From assembly GCF_001555965.1 (NCBI RefSeq), contig NZ_LSHX01000013.1:1-28622 (forward strand): a DNA stretch of 28,622 nucleotides, read 5' to 3'. This document shows, piece after piece, positions 1-9,648 of the stretch. Every line of letters starts with the position of its first letter. Position 1 is the first letter of the stretch. Both the position numbers and the translations under genes were made by a program. The notes beneath the pieces are model-generated. The model did no database searches. It had not been told where the DNA came from and saw only the letters and a list, made by a program, of their open reading frames with translations. Origin of the DNA: Sphingomonas sp. CCH21-G11. Lineage in GTDB: Bacteria > Pseudomonadota > Alphaproteobacteria > Sphingomonadales > Sphingomonadaceae.

Positions 1-107
1 GCCAGTACGACCTCGCAAAACTCAACGCACAACACATCGTCGACACCGTCCTCAAGGCGCTCGGCCACAACGATGTCGGCATCCGGGGGATCGGGGCCAT
101 CGCATGA
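1..107 (+). CDS. C-terminal end of an upstream gene, possibly 1-deoxy-D-xylulose-5-phosphate synthase
   Basis: An open frame (codons from position 3) enters from the left edge and stops with TGA at 105-107. About 34 residues are visible, ending VGIRGIGAIA. The stop overlaps the next start in an ATGA junction, so the frame is real and co-transcribed with the DUF2141 gene. The stretch LNAQHIVDTVLKAL resembles the extreme C-terminus of DXP synthase, the enzyme that starts the non-mevalonate isoprenoid pathway. DXP synthase genes are often found beside hopanoid genes in alphaproteobacteria. The identification rests on a short, weakly conserved tail and on the HpnN neighbour, so it is a guess. The frame is certain; the name is not. 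Confidence 0.45.
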   Translation, partial: QYDLAKLNAQHIVDTVLKALGHNDVGIRGIGAIA

Positions 108-553
108 TCCGCGCGCATGGCCTGTTCGTCGCGCTGCTTGCCGCTGCGACCGCGATGGCGCCGGCGTCGGCGCACGCCGCCGGGCAGGACGGGGCGGGGA
201 CGGTCCGCGTCTGGGTGCCCAATACGCGCGCGGTGCGCGGGACCATCCATGTCGATGTCTGCCCGGCGGGCGACTTTCTGAAACCCTGCCCCTATTCGGC
301 GCAGGCCCGCGTCAGGATGGGTGGCACCGAGATCATCGTGCGCGACATCCCCCCGGGGCTCTACGCCATCCAGCTGTTCCACGATGAAAACGGCAATGGC
401 AAGGTCGATCGCGGGCTGTTCGGGATTCCGAAGGAGGGCGTCGGTTTTTCCAACAATTACCGGATCAGCACCCACGCGCCGCGTTTCAAGGATGCGCGGT
501 TCATGGTCGGGGCCGGCGAAACCCGGATGACGATCAGCCTGCAATATTTCTGA
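104..553 (+). CDS. DUF2141 domain protein, secreted
   Basis: 149 residues. The N-terminus is a classical Sec signal peptide: a hydrophobic stretch LFVALLAAATAMAPASAHA with probable cleavage after AHA near residue 25. The mature part is a small beta-rich domain with the DUF2141 pattern: GTIHVDVCP, a central IPPGLYAIQLFHDENGNGKVD segment (split here as IPPGLYAIQLF and HDENGNGKVD), then GIPKEGVGFSNN. The acidic DENGNGKVD loop looks able to bind a divalent cation, which is inference. The start is fixed by ATGA overlap with the upstream stop, and hpnN follows after 22 bp, so it belongs to the same transcript. The family has no established function. Its place beside a hopanoid exporter suggests a periplasmic accessory role in the cell envelope. 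Confidence 0.85.
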   Translation: MIRAHGLFVALLAAATAMAPASAHAAGQDGAGTVRVWVPNTRAVRGTIHVDVCPAGDFLKPCPYSAQARVRMGGTEIIVRDIPPGLYAIQLFHDENGNGKVDRGLFGIPKEGVGFSNNYRISTHAPRFKDARFMVGAGETRMTISLQYF

Positions 554-575
554 CCCCGGGGGCATCAGGGCGGTC

Positions 576-3167
576 ATGCGCAATCCGATCCCGCCGCTCG
601 TCGGCTTCAGCACCGCCCGGCCATTGATCGTCGCCGCGCTGTCGCTGGTAACGCTGGTCGTGTCCATGCTGTTCGCCGCGACGCATTTCGCGATGACGAC
701 CGACACCGGCGCGCTGATCTCGCCCGATGTCGAATGGCGCCGGCAGGAAGCCGCGGCCAATGCCGCGTTCCCGCAGTTTCGCGATCTCGCGCTCGTGGTC
801 ATCGACGGCACGACACCCGAAGCCGCCGAAGCGGCGGCGGCGCGGCTGTCAGCGGCGATGGCGCAGGACCGCGCGCATTTCCGCTCGGTCCGCCGCCCCG
901 ATGCCGGCGCGTTCTTTGCCACCAACGGGCTGTTGTTCGGCAGCGTCGCCGAGGTGCGCGGCGCGACCGCGGCGCTGATCGAGGCCCAGCCGCTGCTCGG
1001 CCCGCTCGCCGCCGATCCGTCGCTGCGCGGGATCGCGGTCGCGCTCGACACCGTGCTGATCGGGGTCGAACGCGGCGACACGCGGCTCGCCGCGATCGAC
1101 CGGCCGCTCGCACGCCTCGCCGATGCGGTGGAGGCGACGGTGGCGGGACGCGAGGCGCAGTTTTCGTGGCAGGCACTGATCGGGTCGGGGCAGGGAACCC
1201 TCGCCCCGTCGCGCCGCCGGCTGATCCTGTTCCAGCCGGTGCTTGATTTCGGTGCGCTCAAGCCCGGCGAGCAGGCGACCCGCGCGATCGATGAGGCCGC
1301 ACGTCGGGCCGCGCTGGACCCCGCGCACGGCGTCCGGGTGCGCGTCACCGGCGGCGTGCCGCTCAGCGACGAGGAGTTTGCCTCGCTCGAGGAGAATATC
1401 GGCCTGGTCGGCCTCGCCATGGCGGTGGCCATGCTGGTGACCTTGTGGTTCGCGACCCGCTCGGCGCGGATCGTGCTGGCGATCCTGGCGACGATCGTCG
1501 CGGGCCTGGTGACGACGACGGCGATCGGGCTGCTGGCGGTCGGCACGCTCAACCTGATCTCGGTCGCGTTCATTCCGCTGTTCGTCGGGCTGGGCGTCGA
1601 TTTCGGCATCCAGATCGCAGTCCGGTTCAATGCCGAGCGGCTCGACGGTGCCGACTTCGCCCGCGCGTTGCGCAACGCGGCGACCGCGCTGGGCGGTCCG
1701 TTGCTGCTGGCGGCGGGCGCGGTGTTTCTGGGCTTCGGCGCATTCCTGCCGACCGAATATGTCGGCATCGCCGAACTCGGCATCATCGCCGGGCTCGGCA
1801 TGCTGATCGCGCTCCTGTTCAGCATCACGCTGCTGCCTGCCTTGCTGATGCTGCTGCGTCCCGGCCGCCCGCACCGCGAGGTCGGCTTTTCGGCCGCCGC
1901 GCCGATCGATCGTTTCCTGGAGCGTCATCGCCGCGCAGTGCTGTGGGCGTTCGGCCTGTCGATGATCGGATCGATCGCGCTGCTGCCGCTCGTCCGGTTC
2001 GACTTCAATCCGCTCCACCTGCGCGATCCGTCCGCGCCGGCGATGCGGACACTGGCCGACCTGATGCGCGATCCGCTGCGCACGCCCAACACGATCGACG
2101 TCATGGCTGCCGACGCCGATGCCGCCGCAGCGCTCGCCCGACGGCTGGCGGCGCGGCCCGAGGTGGCGCAGGCGATCACGCTCGACAGCTTCGTCCCCAC
2201 CGATCAGCCGGCCAAGCTCGCGATCATCGAGGACGCCGCACTGCTGCTCGACCTGTCGCTCAACCCGCTGGAGACCGCGCCGCCGCCGAGCGATGCTGAA
2301 ACCGTCGCGGCGCTGCGCGGCGTGGCGGGACGGCTGCGGGCGGCGGGCCGCGGGCCGGACGGCGCGACCGCGCTGCGGCTGGCCAAGGCATTCGCCGCGC
2401 TGGCGGCCGCCGAACCGGCGACGCGCGCGCGTACCGAACGGGTGCTGATCGATCCGCTGCAGATCATGCTCGCCCAGGCGAGCGCGGCGCTGCAGGCGAG
2501 CGCGGTCGACCGGGCGACCCTGCCGCCCGACATCGTCCGCGACTGGGTCGCGCCCGACGGCCGGGTCCGCGTCCAGCTGTTCCCGAGCGGCGACAGCAAC
2601 GACAATCGCGTGCTCAGCCGCTTCAACCGCGCGGTCCAGTCGGTCGCCCCCGCCGCGACCGGCCTGCCGGTTTCGACGCAGGCCGCCGCCGGTACCGTCG
2701 CCTGGGCGTTCATCCAGGCGGGCGTCCTGGCGATGGTGCTGGTCAGCCTGTTGCTGTTCGCGGTGCTGCGCAACGCGCGCGAGGTGGCGTTCACGCTCGC
2801 GCCGGTCATCCTGTCGGGCTTTCTGACGCTCGCGACCTGCGTGCTGATCGGGCAGCCGATCAATTTCGCCAACATCATTGCCTTTCCGCTGCTGTTCGGT
2901 GTCGGGGTGGCGTTCCACATCTACTTCGTGATGGCTTGGCGGGCGGGCGCGACCGACTTGCTGCAATCCAGCCTGGCGCGTGCGGTGCTGTTCAGCGCGC
3001 TGGCGACCGGCACCGCGTTCGGTGCGCTGTGGCTGTCGCACCATCCCGGTACCGCCAGCATGGGCAAGATCCTGATGTTGTCGCTGGCGTGGACGCTGGT
3101 GTGCGCGCTGATCTTCGAACCCGCGCTGCTCGGTTCGCCGCCGCGCGAGGATCGGGCGCGCGGCTAG
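576..3167 (+). CDS. hpnN: Hopanoid RND/MMPL-family transporter HpnN
   Basis: 863 residues, the usual length for HpnN, an inner-membrane RND-superfamily (MMPL type) exporter that moves hopanoids toward the outer membrane. The two-fold architecture is visible: TM1 near residues 14-38, a large periplasmic domain with LALVVIDGTTPEAA, then a block of TM helices around 275-425 containing GLGVDFGIQ near 337. The second half starts with a TM near 452-473, has a second periplasmic domain (LRTPNTIDVMAAD), and ends in another TM block from about 708. In that block the matching motif reads GVGVAFHIYF without an acidic residue, so the halves are not equivalent. The gene follows the DUF2141 gene by 22 bp and ends 7 bp from a convergent receptor gene. 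A generic MMPL transporter is the alternative, but the overall pattern fits HpnN well. Confidence 0.85.
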   Translation: MRNPIPPLVGFSTARPLIVAALSLVTLVVSMLFAATHFAMTTDTGALISPDVEWRRQEAAANAAFPQFRDLALVVIDGTTPEAAEAAAARLSAAMAQDRAHFRSVRRPDAGAFFATNGLLFGSVAEVRGATAALIEAQPLLGPLAADPSLRGIAVALDTVLIGVERGDTRLAAIDRPLARLADAVEATVAGREAQFSWQALIGSGQGTLAPSRRRLILFQPVLDFGALKPGEQATRAIDEAARRAALDPAHGVRVRVTGGVPLSDEEFASLEENIGLVGLAMAVAMLVTLWFATRSARIVLAILATIVAGLVTTTAIGLLAVGTLNLISVAFIPLFVGLGVDFGIQIAVRFNAERLDGADFARALRNAATALGGPLLLAAGAVFLGFGAFLPTEYVGIAELGIIAGLGMLIALLFSITLLPALLMLLRPGRPHREVGFSAAAPIDRFLERHRRAVLWAFGLSMIGSIALLPLVRFDFNPLHLRDPSAPAMRTLADLMRDPLRTPNTIDVMAADADAAAALARRLAARPEVAQAITLDSFVPTDQPAKLAIIEDAALLLDLSLNPLETAPPPSDAETVAALRGVAGRLRAAGRGPDGATALRLAKAFAALAAAEPATRARTERVLIDPLQIMLAQASAALQASAVDRATLPPDIVRDWVAPDGRVRVQLFPSGDSNDNRVLSRFNRAVQSVAPAATGLPVSTQAAAGTVAWAFIQAGVLAMVLVSLLLFAVLRNAREVAFTLAPVILSGFLTLATCVLIGQPINFANIIAFPLLFGVGVAFHIYFVMAWRAGATDLLQSSLARAVLFSALATGTAFGALWLSHHPGTASMGKILMLSLAWTLVCALIFEPALLGSPPREDRARG

Positions 3168-3174
3168 GGCGCGC

Positions 3175-5268
3175 TCAGCGCAGCGTCGCGTTGACCCCGA
3201 GCCACAGCGTGCGCGGGTGCGAACGCTCGCGCGCATTGCCGCTGAAGCCGGTGTCGACGCGGGCATCGAACGCGTTCTCGACGCGCGCGATCAGCGCCAG
3301 CCCGTCGCCGACAATCAATGTCGCGGCGGAATCGAGGGTCAGCGCGTCGCCCAGCACGCGGCTGTTCTGGTCATCCTCGAACTGGCTGGACTGGTAGCGC
3401 CCGGTTACCGACGCCTGCGTCCCGGCGGCGGCGCGCCACGCGAGCGTCGCGCTCGCCTGGTGGCGCGGCGTCTGCGCGGGACGCAGGCCGTCCAGCGCGG
3501 CGGACGTGCCGGCACCCTGCACCCGCGCGTCGGTATAGGCGTAGGACAGGCGTGCTTCGACACTGGCGACGCGGCCCCCCGCCTCGATCTCGATCCCGCG
3601 CACGTCGAGCGCGGCCAGATTGTCGCGCCGCCGGAAGAATCCCGCCGCCGATACGAAGCCGACGCCGGGGAAATTGCCCGGCCCGCGCGCGATCGTGACG
3701 TTGGCGATCGCATCGCGCACCTGGTTGTCGAACAGCGTCGCCGAAACGAAGGTCGCGGCGCCGGGCTTCAGGTCGAAGCCAGCCTCGACGCCGTCGAGCC
3801 GTTCGGGGCGCAACGTCGCATTGGCGGCAGTGGCGTCGGCCCCGACGCGGAACGGCCGGTACAGTTCGTTGGGCGTGGGCAGCCGCCAGCCGCGATAGGC
3901 GGCGGCACGCAGGGTCAGCACGTCGCCCGCGGGTCGCCAGGACAGCCCGGCGCGCCCGGTTGGCTCGACGCCGTCGCGGTCGGCAAAGGCGAGGTCGGTG
4001 ATCGGCGCGCCGCCCGCCAGCGCGACTTCGGACAGCCGACCGTTGGCAATCCACCACCCGTCGACGCGGCCGTTCAGATCGATGCCCAGCGTGTCGGCGT
4101 CGACGCGCAGGTCGGCAAAGCCCCCGGCCGTGCGGGTGGTCCCACCGGCCTCGCGACGCCGGGTGGGCGCGCCGCCGACAAAGGTGAACAGCTCGCGCGT
4201 GGTGCCGCGCGTCTCGCGCACGTCCGCGCCGATCCGCAGCCGGATGGCACTGCCCAGCGGTGGCGACAGCTCGATCCGGCCGCCGATGCCGGTCGCAGGG
4301 ACGTTGTACTGGTCGAGCGTCGGCGTGACGGTCGCGCGGTCGGCGCTGACCGCGGCGAACTGGCTCGCGAAGCGGCGCGACTGGATATAGCCGAGTGCCG
4401 ACCAGCGCCACGCGCCCCTGCCGACGATGCGCACGCTGGCGTCCGCGCCGTCGCTGGCGATGTCGGTAAAGGCCAGTCCGCGATCGCGCCGGTCGGTAAA
4501 GGCGCGCACCGTCGCCTGAAGCTCGCGGTCGCCGCCAACATCGAAGGCCGCGCGCAGCGTCACGTTGCTCTGGGCATAGCGTGCGGCACGATCGACGGGG
4601 CCCCGGTCGCCGGCGACGATCGGGATGAAGCCGTCGCCGCGCGCGGTGCCGGCGGTCAGTGTCGCAAAGCCGCCATCGCGCTTCAGCGTCGCGGTGGCCA
4701 GCGCGTCGACCGCGTCGCGGCTGCGATAGGCGATCTGGGCCTGCGCGGCCGGCAGCTGGTCGGGGGTTGCGCTTTCCAGCTCGACGACACCCGCCAGCGC
4801 GCCCGGTCCCCACAGCGCGCTGCCGCCGCCGCGCACGACGCGCACGGCACCCAGCGCGGCCGGCGCATAAGCGGGAAATGCGACCCAGCCTGCGAATGGA
4901 TCGGCCTGTGGCACGCCGTCCAGGATCAGCAGCGCGCGGCTCGATGCGTTGCCGCCGATGCCGCGCAGTGTCAGCCCCTGGCTGGTCGGGTTGGCCGACC
5001 GGCTGTCGGCGCGGCGGAAGGATTGCAGCCCGGCGACGTCGGCCAGCACGTCCTCAAGCCGGTTGCTGGCGGTCGCGACGATCCGGTCGCGACCGATTTC
5101 GATCACCGCGTCCGAACGGTCGGCCTGGTCGACCGGGATGCCGCGACCCGTCACGACGATGTCGGGCCCAGGCGCAGGCGCAGCGGCAGGCGCGGGCGCT
5201 TGCTGACCAAGCGCGGGGAAGGCCGTGCCCATCGCCAGCACGGCCGGGACGATCCGTCGCACCGACAT
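3175..5268 (-). CDS. TonB-dependent outer-membrane receptor, substrate unknown
   Basis: 697 residues. The signal peptide (VPAVLAMGTAFPALG) is followed by an Ala/Pro-rich linker and a TonB-box-like PDIVVTG near residue 35. The plug domain comes next (LEDVLADVAGL, then LTLRGIGGNASSRALLILDG, then VRVVRGGGSALWGPGALAGVV), followed by a beta-barrel of alternating aromatic strands. The protein is BtuB/FepA-like in size, but nothing identifies the ligand. The last residues are GVNATLR, lacking the terminal aromatic residue typical of barrel C-termini. It starts 13 bp after the acetyl-CoA synthetase stop, so it is probably the last gene of that transcript. No riboswitch or Fur-like site precedes it. 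The class is certain; the cargo (metal chelate, corrinoid or organic compound) is open. Confidence 0.85.
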   Translation of the reverse strand: MSVRRIVPAVLAMGTAFPALGQQAPAPAAAPAPGPDIVVTGRGIPVDQADRSDAVIEIGRDRIVATASNRLEDVLADVAGLQSFRRADSRSANPTSQGLTLRGIGGNASSRALLILDGVPQADPFAGWVAFPAYAPAALGAVRVVRGGGSALWGPGALAGVVELESATPDQLPAAQAQIAYRSRDAVDALATATLKRDGGFATLTAGTARGDGFIPIVAGDRGPVDRAARYAQSNVTLRAAFDVGGDRELQATVRAFTDRRDRGLAFTDIASDGADASVRIVGRGAWRWSALGYIQSRRFASQFAAVSADRATVTPTLDQYNVPATGIGGRIELSPPLGSAIRLRIGADVRETRGTTRELFTFVGGAPTRRREAGGTTRTAGGFADLRVDADTLGIDLNGRVDGWWIANGRLSEVALAGGAPITDLAFADRDGVEPTGRAGLSWRPAGDVLTLRAAAYRGWRLPTPNELYRPFRVGADATAANATLRPERLDGVEAGFDLKPGAATFVSATLFDNQVRDAIANVTIARGPGNFPGVGFVSAAGFFRRRDNLAALDVRGIEIEAGGRVASVEARLSYAYTDARVQGAGTSAALDGLRPAQTPRHQASATLAWRAAAGTQASVTGRYQSSQFEDDQNSRVLGDALTLDSAATLIVGDGLALIARVENAFDARVDTGFSGNARERSHPRTLWLGVNATLR

Positions 5269-5281
5269 CGCTAGACCCGCA

Positions 5282-7264
<1,983 letters not shown>

Positions 7265-7296
7265 CGCTTTCTCCTGTCCCACCGATCGACCGGCGC

Positions 7297-7325
7297 GGGA
7301 TAGGATATCTTTTCCGCGAAGACAA
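7297..7325 (-). promoter_or_regulatory. Candidate sigma-70 promoter for acs
   Basis: On the minus strand TTGTCT (7320-7325) and TATCCC (7297-7302) are separated by exactly 17 bases. They match the TTGACA and TATAAT consensus at 4/6 and 3/6. The start site would lie near 7290, giving a leader of roughly 25 bases to the acs ATG. It sits directly after a GC hairpin downstream of the dehydrogenase gene, which fits acs beginning its own transcript. The match is modest and unproven. Confidence 0.35.
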
Positions 7326-7330
7326 AGGCG

Positions 7331-7344
7331 CGGCCGCTCGGCCG
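7331..7344 (-). terminator. Candidate weak terminator hairpin after the SDR gene
   Basis: Five bases after the dehydrogenase stop, the minus strand carries CGGCC-GAGC-GGCCG, a perfect 5-bp GC stem with a 4-base loop. It is followed by CGCCTTTGTCTT, which is T-rich but not a clean T run. It could terminate or attenuate the upstream hydrolase/GST/SDR transcript before acs. The stem is short, so this is tentative. Confidence 0.3.
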
Positions 7345-7348
7345 GGCG

Positions 7349-8062
7349 TCAGTTCCGCCCCAGGCTGGCGCCGCCGTCGACGAACAGAGTCTGGCCGGTG
7401 ACGAACGCGGCCGCGTCGGAGGCAAAGAAGGCGATGGCGGCGGCGATTTCCGCCGGGGTGCCGATCCGGTTCATCGGTACCTGCGACAGGTAGCGCGCTT
7501 CGCCCGCGCTCCCGACCGGATTGTTCTGGCGGAACAGCTCGGTCTCGGTCGGGCCCGGTGCCACCGCATTGGCAGTGATGCCGTGCGGAGCCTGCTCGAT
7601 CGCGATCGTCCGGGTCAGGCTCTCCAGCGCAGCCTTCGACGCGGCATAGCTGGTGCGCAGCGGCAGGCCCAGCGTCACCAGGCTGGTGATGTTGACGATC
7701 CGCCCGAACCGCGCCGCCTGCATCCCGGGCAGCAGCGCCTGGGTCAGCTGAAGCGCGGGGCGCAGGTTGAACGCCAGCAGGCCCATGAAGTCCGCGGGCT
7801 CGATCGCGCCGAAATGTTCCGTGCGCGCCGCACCGGCATTGTTGACGATGCCGAGCACGTCGCCCCGCGCCGTCAGTTCCGTCGCCAGTGCCGCGGTGGC
7901 CACTTCGTCGCCCAGGTCGGCGGCGATGAACTCGCCGGGAAAGCTGTCCGGGGCGGACCGGGCGACGCCGATCACCTCCCAGCCATGGGCGGCGAGCGCG
8001 TCGGCGGCTACGCGGCCAATGCCTTTCGACGCGCCGGTGACGACGATCTTGCGGGCCATCAT
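7349..8062 (-). CDS. Short-chain dehydrogenase/reductase (SDR), classical type
   Basis: 237 residues, typical of classical SDR oxidoreductases using NAD(P)H. A Rossmann glycine motif TGASKGIGR lies at residues 9-17, the NNAG motif near 75, the catalytic Ser in NITSL near 127, and the YAASK catalytic Tyr/Lys pair near 140-144. A C-terminal TGQTLFVDGGASL is typical of FabG-like members. The chosen ATG at 8062 lies one base after the GST stop and has GGAAGG 6 bases upstream. Longer forms reading into the GST gene are out-of-frame artefacts, and an adjacent in-frame ATG at 8059 is equally possible. It is tightly coupled to the GST and beta-diketone-hydrolase-like genes, suggesting that it oxidises an alcohol to a ketone or reduces a ketone in the same pathway. 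The substrate is unknown. Confidence 0.88.
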   Translation of the reverse strand: MMARKIVVTGASKGIGRVAADALAAHGWEVIGVARSAPDSFPGEFIAADLGDEVATAALATELTARGDVLGIVNNAGAARTEHFGAIEPADFMGLLAFNLRPALQLTQALLPGMQAARFGRIVNITSLVTLGLPLRTSYAASKAALESLTRTIAIEQAPHGITANAVAPGPTETELFRQNNPVGSAGEARYLSQVPMNRIGTPAEIAAAIAFFASDAAAFVTGQTLFVDGGASLGRN

Positions 8063-8063
8063 C

Positions 8064-8681
8064 TCAACCTTCCGCCAGCGCCATGGTGCGCGCGATGCCG
8101 CGCTGGAAAGCGGGGCGAGCCTCCAAATCGGCGACGTAACGCTGGACGTTGGGCGCGCCGTCGATCGACACTTCGGCGAACTGGCGCCGCCACAGCCAGC
8201 CGAAATGCGCGATATCGGCGACGCTGAGCGTGTCGCCCGCGACGAACCGCTGGCCTGCGAGCAGCGCATCGAGCACGCCGATCACGCGTTGCGCCTCGTT
8301 GCCGAACCGGTCGATCGCAAGCGGGATCGGCTCGGGCGCGAATTTGCGGAAAAACCCGGCATTGCCAAAGGCGGGGCCGAGGCCGGAGGCGTGGAAGAAC
8401 AGCTGTTCAAAGACGCGGGCGCGTGCGACGCCCGATGCCGGCAGCAGCTTGCCGGTCTTTTCGGCGAGGTGGACGAGGATCGCGGCGCTCTCGGTCAGCA
8501 CCAGGTCGCCATCGACAAGCACCGGCACCTTGGCGTTCGCGTTGAGCGCGACGAATTCCGGCGCTTTCTGTTGACCCTGGCGGACGTTGACGCTCGTCAG
8601 CGTATAGTCGAGCCCGAGTTCTTCGAGCGCGATCGGGACCTTGACGCTGTTGGGTGTCGAAAATGCGTAAACTTGGATCAT
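8064..8681 (-). CDS. Glutathione S-transferase family protein
   Basis: 205 residues with the two-domain GST layout. The thioredoxin-like N-terminal domain begins MIQVYAFSTPNSVKV, where a Ser or Asn near residues 8-12 would activate glutathione. NAKVPVL carries the cis-proline and ESAAILVHLAEKTG is the glutathione-gamma-glutamyl contact. The all-helical C-terminal domain includes DTLSVADIAHFGW, the usual helix-6 N-capping signature (S/T-x-x-D). A GGAG lies about 8 bases before the ATG. The stop is one base from the SDR start, so the two are translationally coupled. It resembles YfcG/Nu-type bacterial GSTs, which act as disulfide reductases or detoxification enzymes. The actual reaction is not evident. 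Confidence 0.88.
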   Translation of the reverse strand: MIQVYAFSTPNSVKVPIALEELGLDYTLTSVNVRQGQQKAPEFVALNANAKVPVLVDGDLVLTESAAILVHLAEKTGKLLPASGVARARVFEQLFFHASGLGPAFGNAGFFRKFAPEPIPLAIDRFGNEAQRVIGVLDALLAGQRFVAGDTLSVADIAHFGWLWRRQFAEVSIDGAPNVQRYVADLEARPAFQRGIARTMALAEG

Positions 8682-8720
8682 GGTCGATTCTCCAATGAAA
8701 GGCGTTTGGTGACGCGGGGT

Positions 8721-9491
8721 TCAGCCCTGCGCGGCCATGCGGCGCGCGACGTCGGCGGCGCTGATGCCTTCGAGCGCAAGGCCATAGCCCGCCCCCTCGT
8801 CGACGATGCGGCGCAGCTTCTGGGTCAGCGCGATGCGGGTGTAGCGCCCGGTAAGCGGCGGCAGCGCCGCGATCTGGTCGGCGATCTCGTGCGCACGAGC
8901 GAGCAACCGGTCGGCGGGCACGATTTCATTGACCGCGCCATATTCCTTGGCGGTCTGCGCATCGAGCAGCTGGCGGGTCAGGATGAAGTAGCGGCCGCGG
9001 ATGCTGCCGATCACCTCCGGCCACAACAGATTGACGCCGTCGCCGGGCACGATGCCAAAATCGAAATGCGGCTTGTCCTGGAACACGGTTTCCGGCGTCG
9101 CCAGGATGATGTCGGTCAGCAGCGCATACTCGCTGTGCAGCAGCACCGGGCCGTTGAGCGCGCTGATCATCGGAACCTCGATGTCGAGGATGTTCGACAG
9201 CACCTTGCGGCCTTCGCGCAGGATCTTGTCATAACCGACCGGCGTGAAGAAATCGAAGCCCTCGGGGTCGATCGTGTCCATGAACGCGTCGCCGCTGCCG
9301 GTCAGGATGACGGCGCGATTCTCCCTGTCCTCGCCGATCGCGTGGAACAGGTCGACAAACTGTTCGTGGGTGTGGCCGTTGAAGATCAGCTTGTCGCCGT
9401 CGGTGTGCAGCATGACTTCGAGCACGCCATTGTCCTTGCGGGTCAGCCGGGCGTTGGCAAAGGCGTTGCGATAGGTGTCGAACTTGGCCAT
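8721..9491 (-). CDS. Crotonase-fold beta-diketone hydrolase-like protein (6-oxocamphor hydrolase family)
   Basis: 256 residues. The ATG at 9491 has GGAGG 5 bases upstream; an in-frame ATG 12 bases earlier overlaps that site and is rejected. The fold is crotonase (enoyl-CoA hydratase superfamily), but the polar residues follow 6-oxocamphor hydrolase, a C-C-bond-cleaving retro-Claisenase of camphor breakdown. Compared with that sequence as I remember it, His42, His119, His142, Asp151 and Glu241 fall exactly three positions before its active-site His45, His122, His145, Asp154 and Glu244. The local motifs GIVPGDG, RGRYF and DYGAVNE-like EYGAVNE also match. Trp40 of the camphor enzyme is Phe37 here. 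It probably hydrolyses a 1,3-diketone to a keto acid or to acid plus ketone. It heads a transcript with GST and SDR. A generic enoyl-CoA hydratase label would probably be wrong. Confidence 0.78.
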   Translation of the reverse strand: MAKFDTYRNAFANARLTRKDNGVLEVMLHTDGDKLIFNGHTHEQFVDLFHAIGEDRENRAVILTGSGDAFMDTIDPEGFDFFTPVGYDKILREGRKVLSNILDIEVPMISALNGPVLLHSEYALLTDIILATPETVFQDKPHFDFGIVPGDGVNLLWPEVIGSIRGRYFILTRQLLDAQTAKEYGAVNEIVPADRLLARAHEIADQIAALPPLTGRYTRIALTQKLRRIVDEGAGYGLALEGISAADVARRMAAQG

Positions 9492-9574
9492 CTGAACCTC
9501 CATCGGACCGCGTTGGATCGGCGGCGTTGATGCTCAGATAGCTGGGCGCGGGCTGCGACGGATGACGGGATGTT

Positions 9575-9603
9575 GCGATATCGCCTATTCCGCCGGGGAA
9601 TAG
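9575..9603. promoter_or_regulatory. Paired palindromes upstream of the hydrolase operon, candidate operator
   Basis: In the 157-bp space between cobC and the hydrolase gene lies a perfect 10-bp palindrome GCGATATCGC (9575-9584). Directly abutting it is CTATTCC-GCCGG-GGAATAG (9585-9603), a perfect 7-bp inverted repeat around a 5-base spacer. No T run follows, so an operator for a dimeric repressor fits better than a terminator. The site is about 85-115 bases before the hydrolase start. The rest of 9492-9648 shows nothing else I can name. Confidence 0.4.
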
Positions 9604-9648
9604 CGCAAGCGACGGAAATGCTGCGGCACCTTGCCTTGCCCTTCGCGG

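Noticed and set aside
3168..3174. Terminator between the convergent hpnN and TonB receptor genes
   Set aside because: Only 7 bp separate the stops and no hairpin with a T run is visible around them.
849..3266. 805-codon open frame on the minus strand opposite hpnN
   Set aside because: It is rich in Arg, Gln, Ala and His with no recognisable domain, is antisense to a clear transporter, and is the expected by-product of very high GC at codon position three.
3217..5274. 685-codon open frame on the plus strand opposite the TonB receptor
   Set aside because: Low-complexity Arg/Gly/Ala composition, no motif, and fully antisense to an intact receptor gene.
7265..7282. Acs start at 7282 adding six residues
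   Set aside because: The ribosome site AGGAGA that serves the ATG at 7264 would lie inside the coding region, and no site precedes 7282.
8721..9491. Plain enoyl-CoA hydratase label for the crotonase-fold gene
   Set aside because: The pattern of His, Asp and Glu follows 6-oxocamphor hydrolase rather than the two-glutamate hydratase site.
7767..9530. 587-codon plus-strand frame across SDR, GST and hydrolase genes
   Set aside because: It spans three well-supported minus-strand genes with ribosome sites and conserved motifs, and has no domain of its own.
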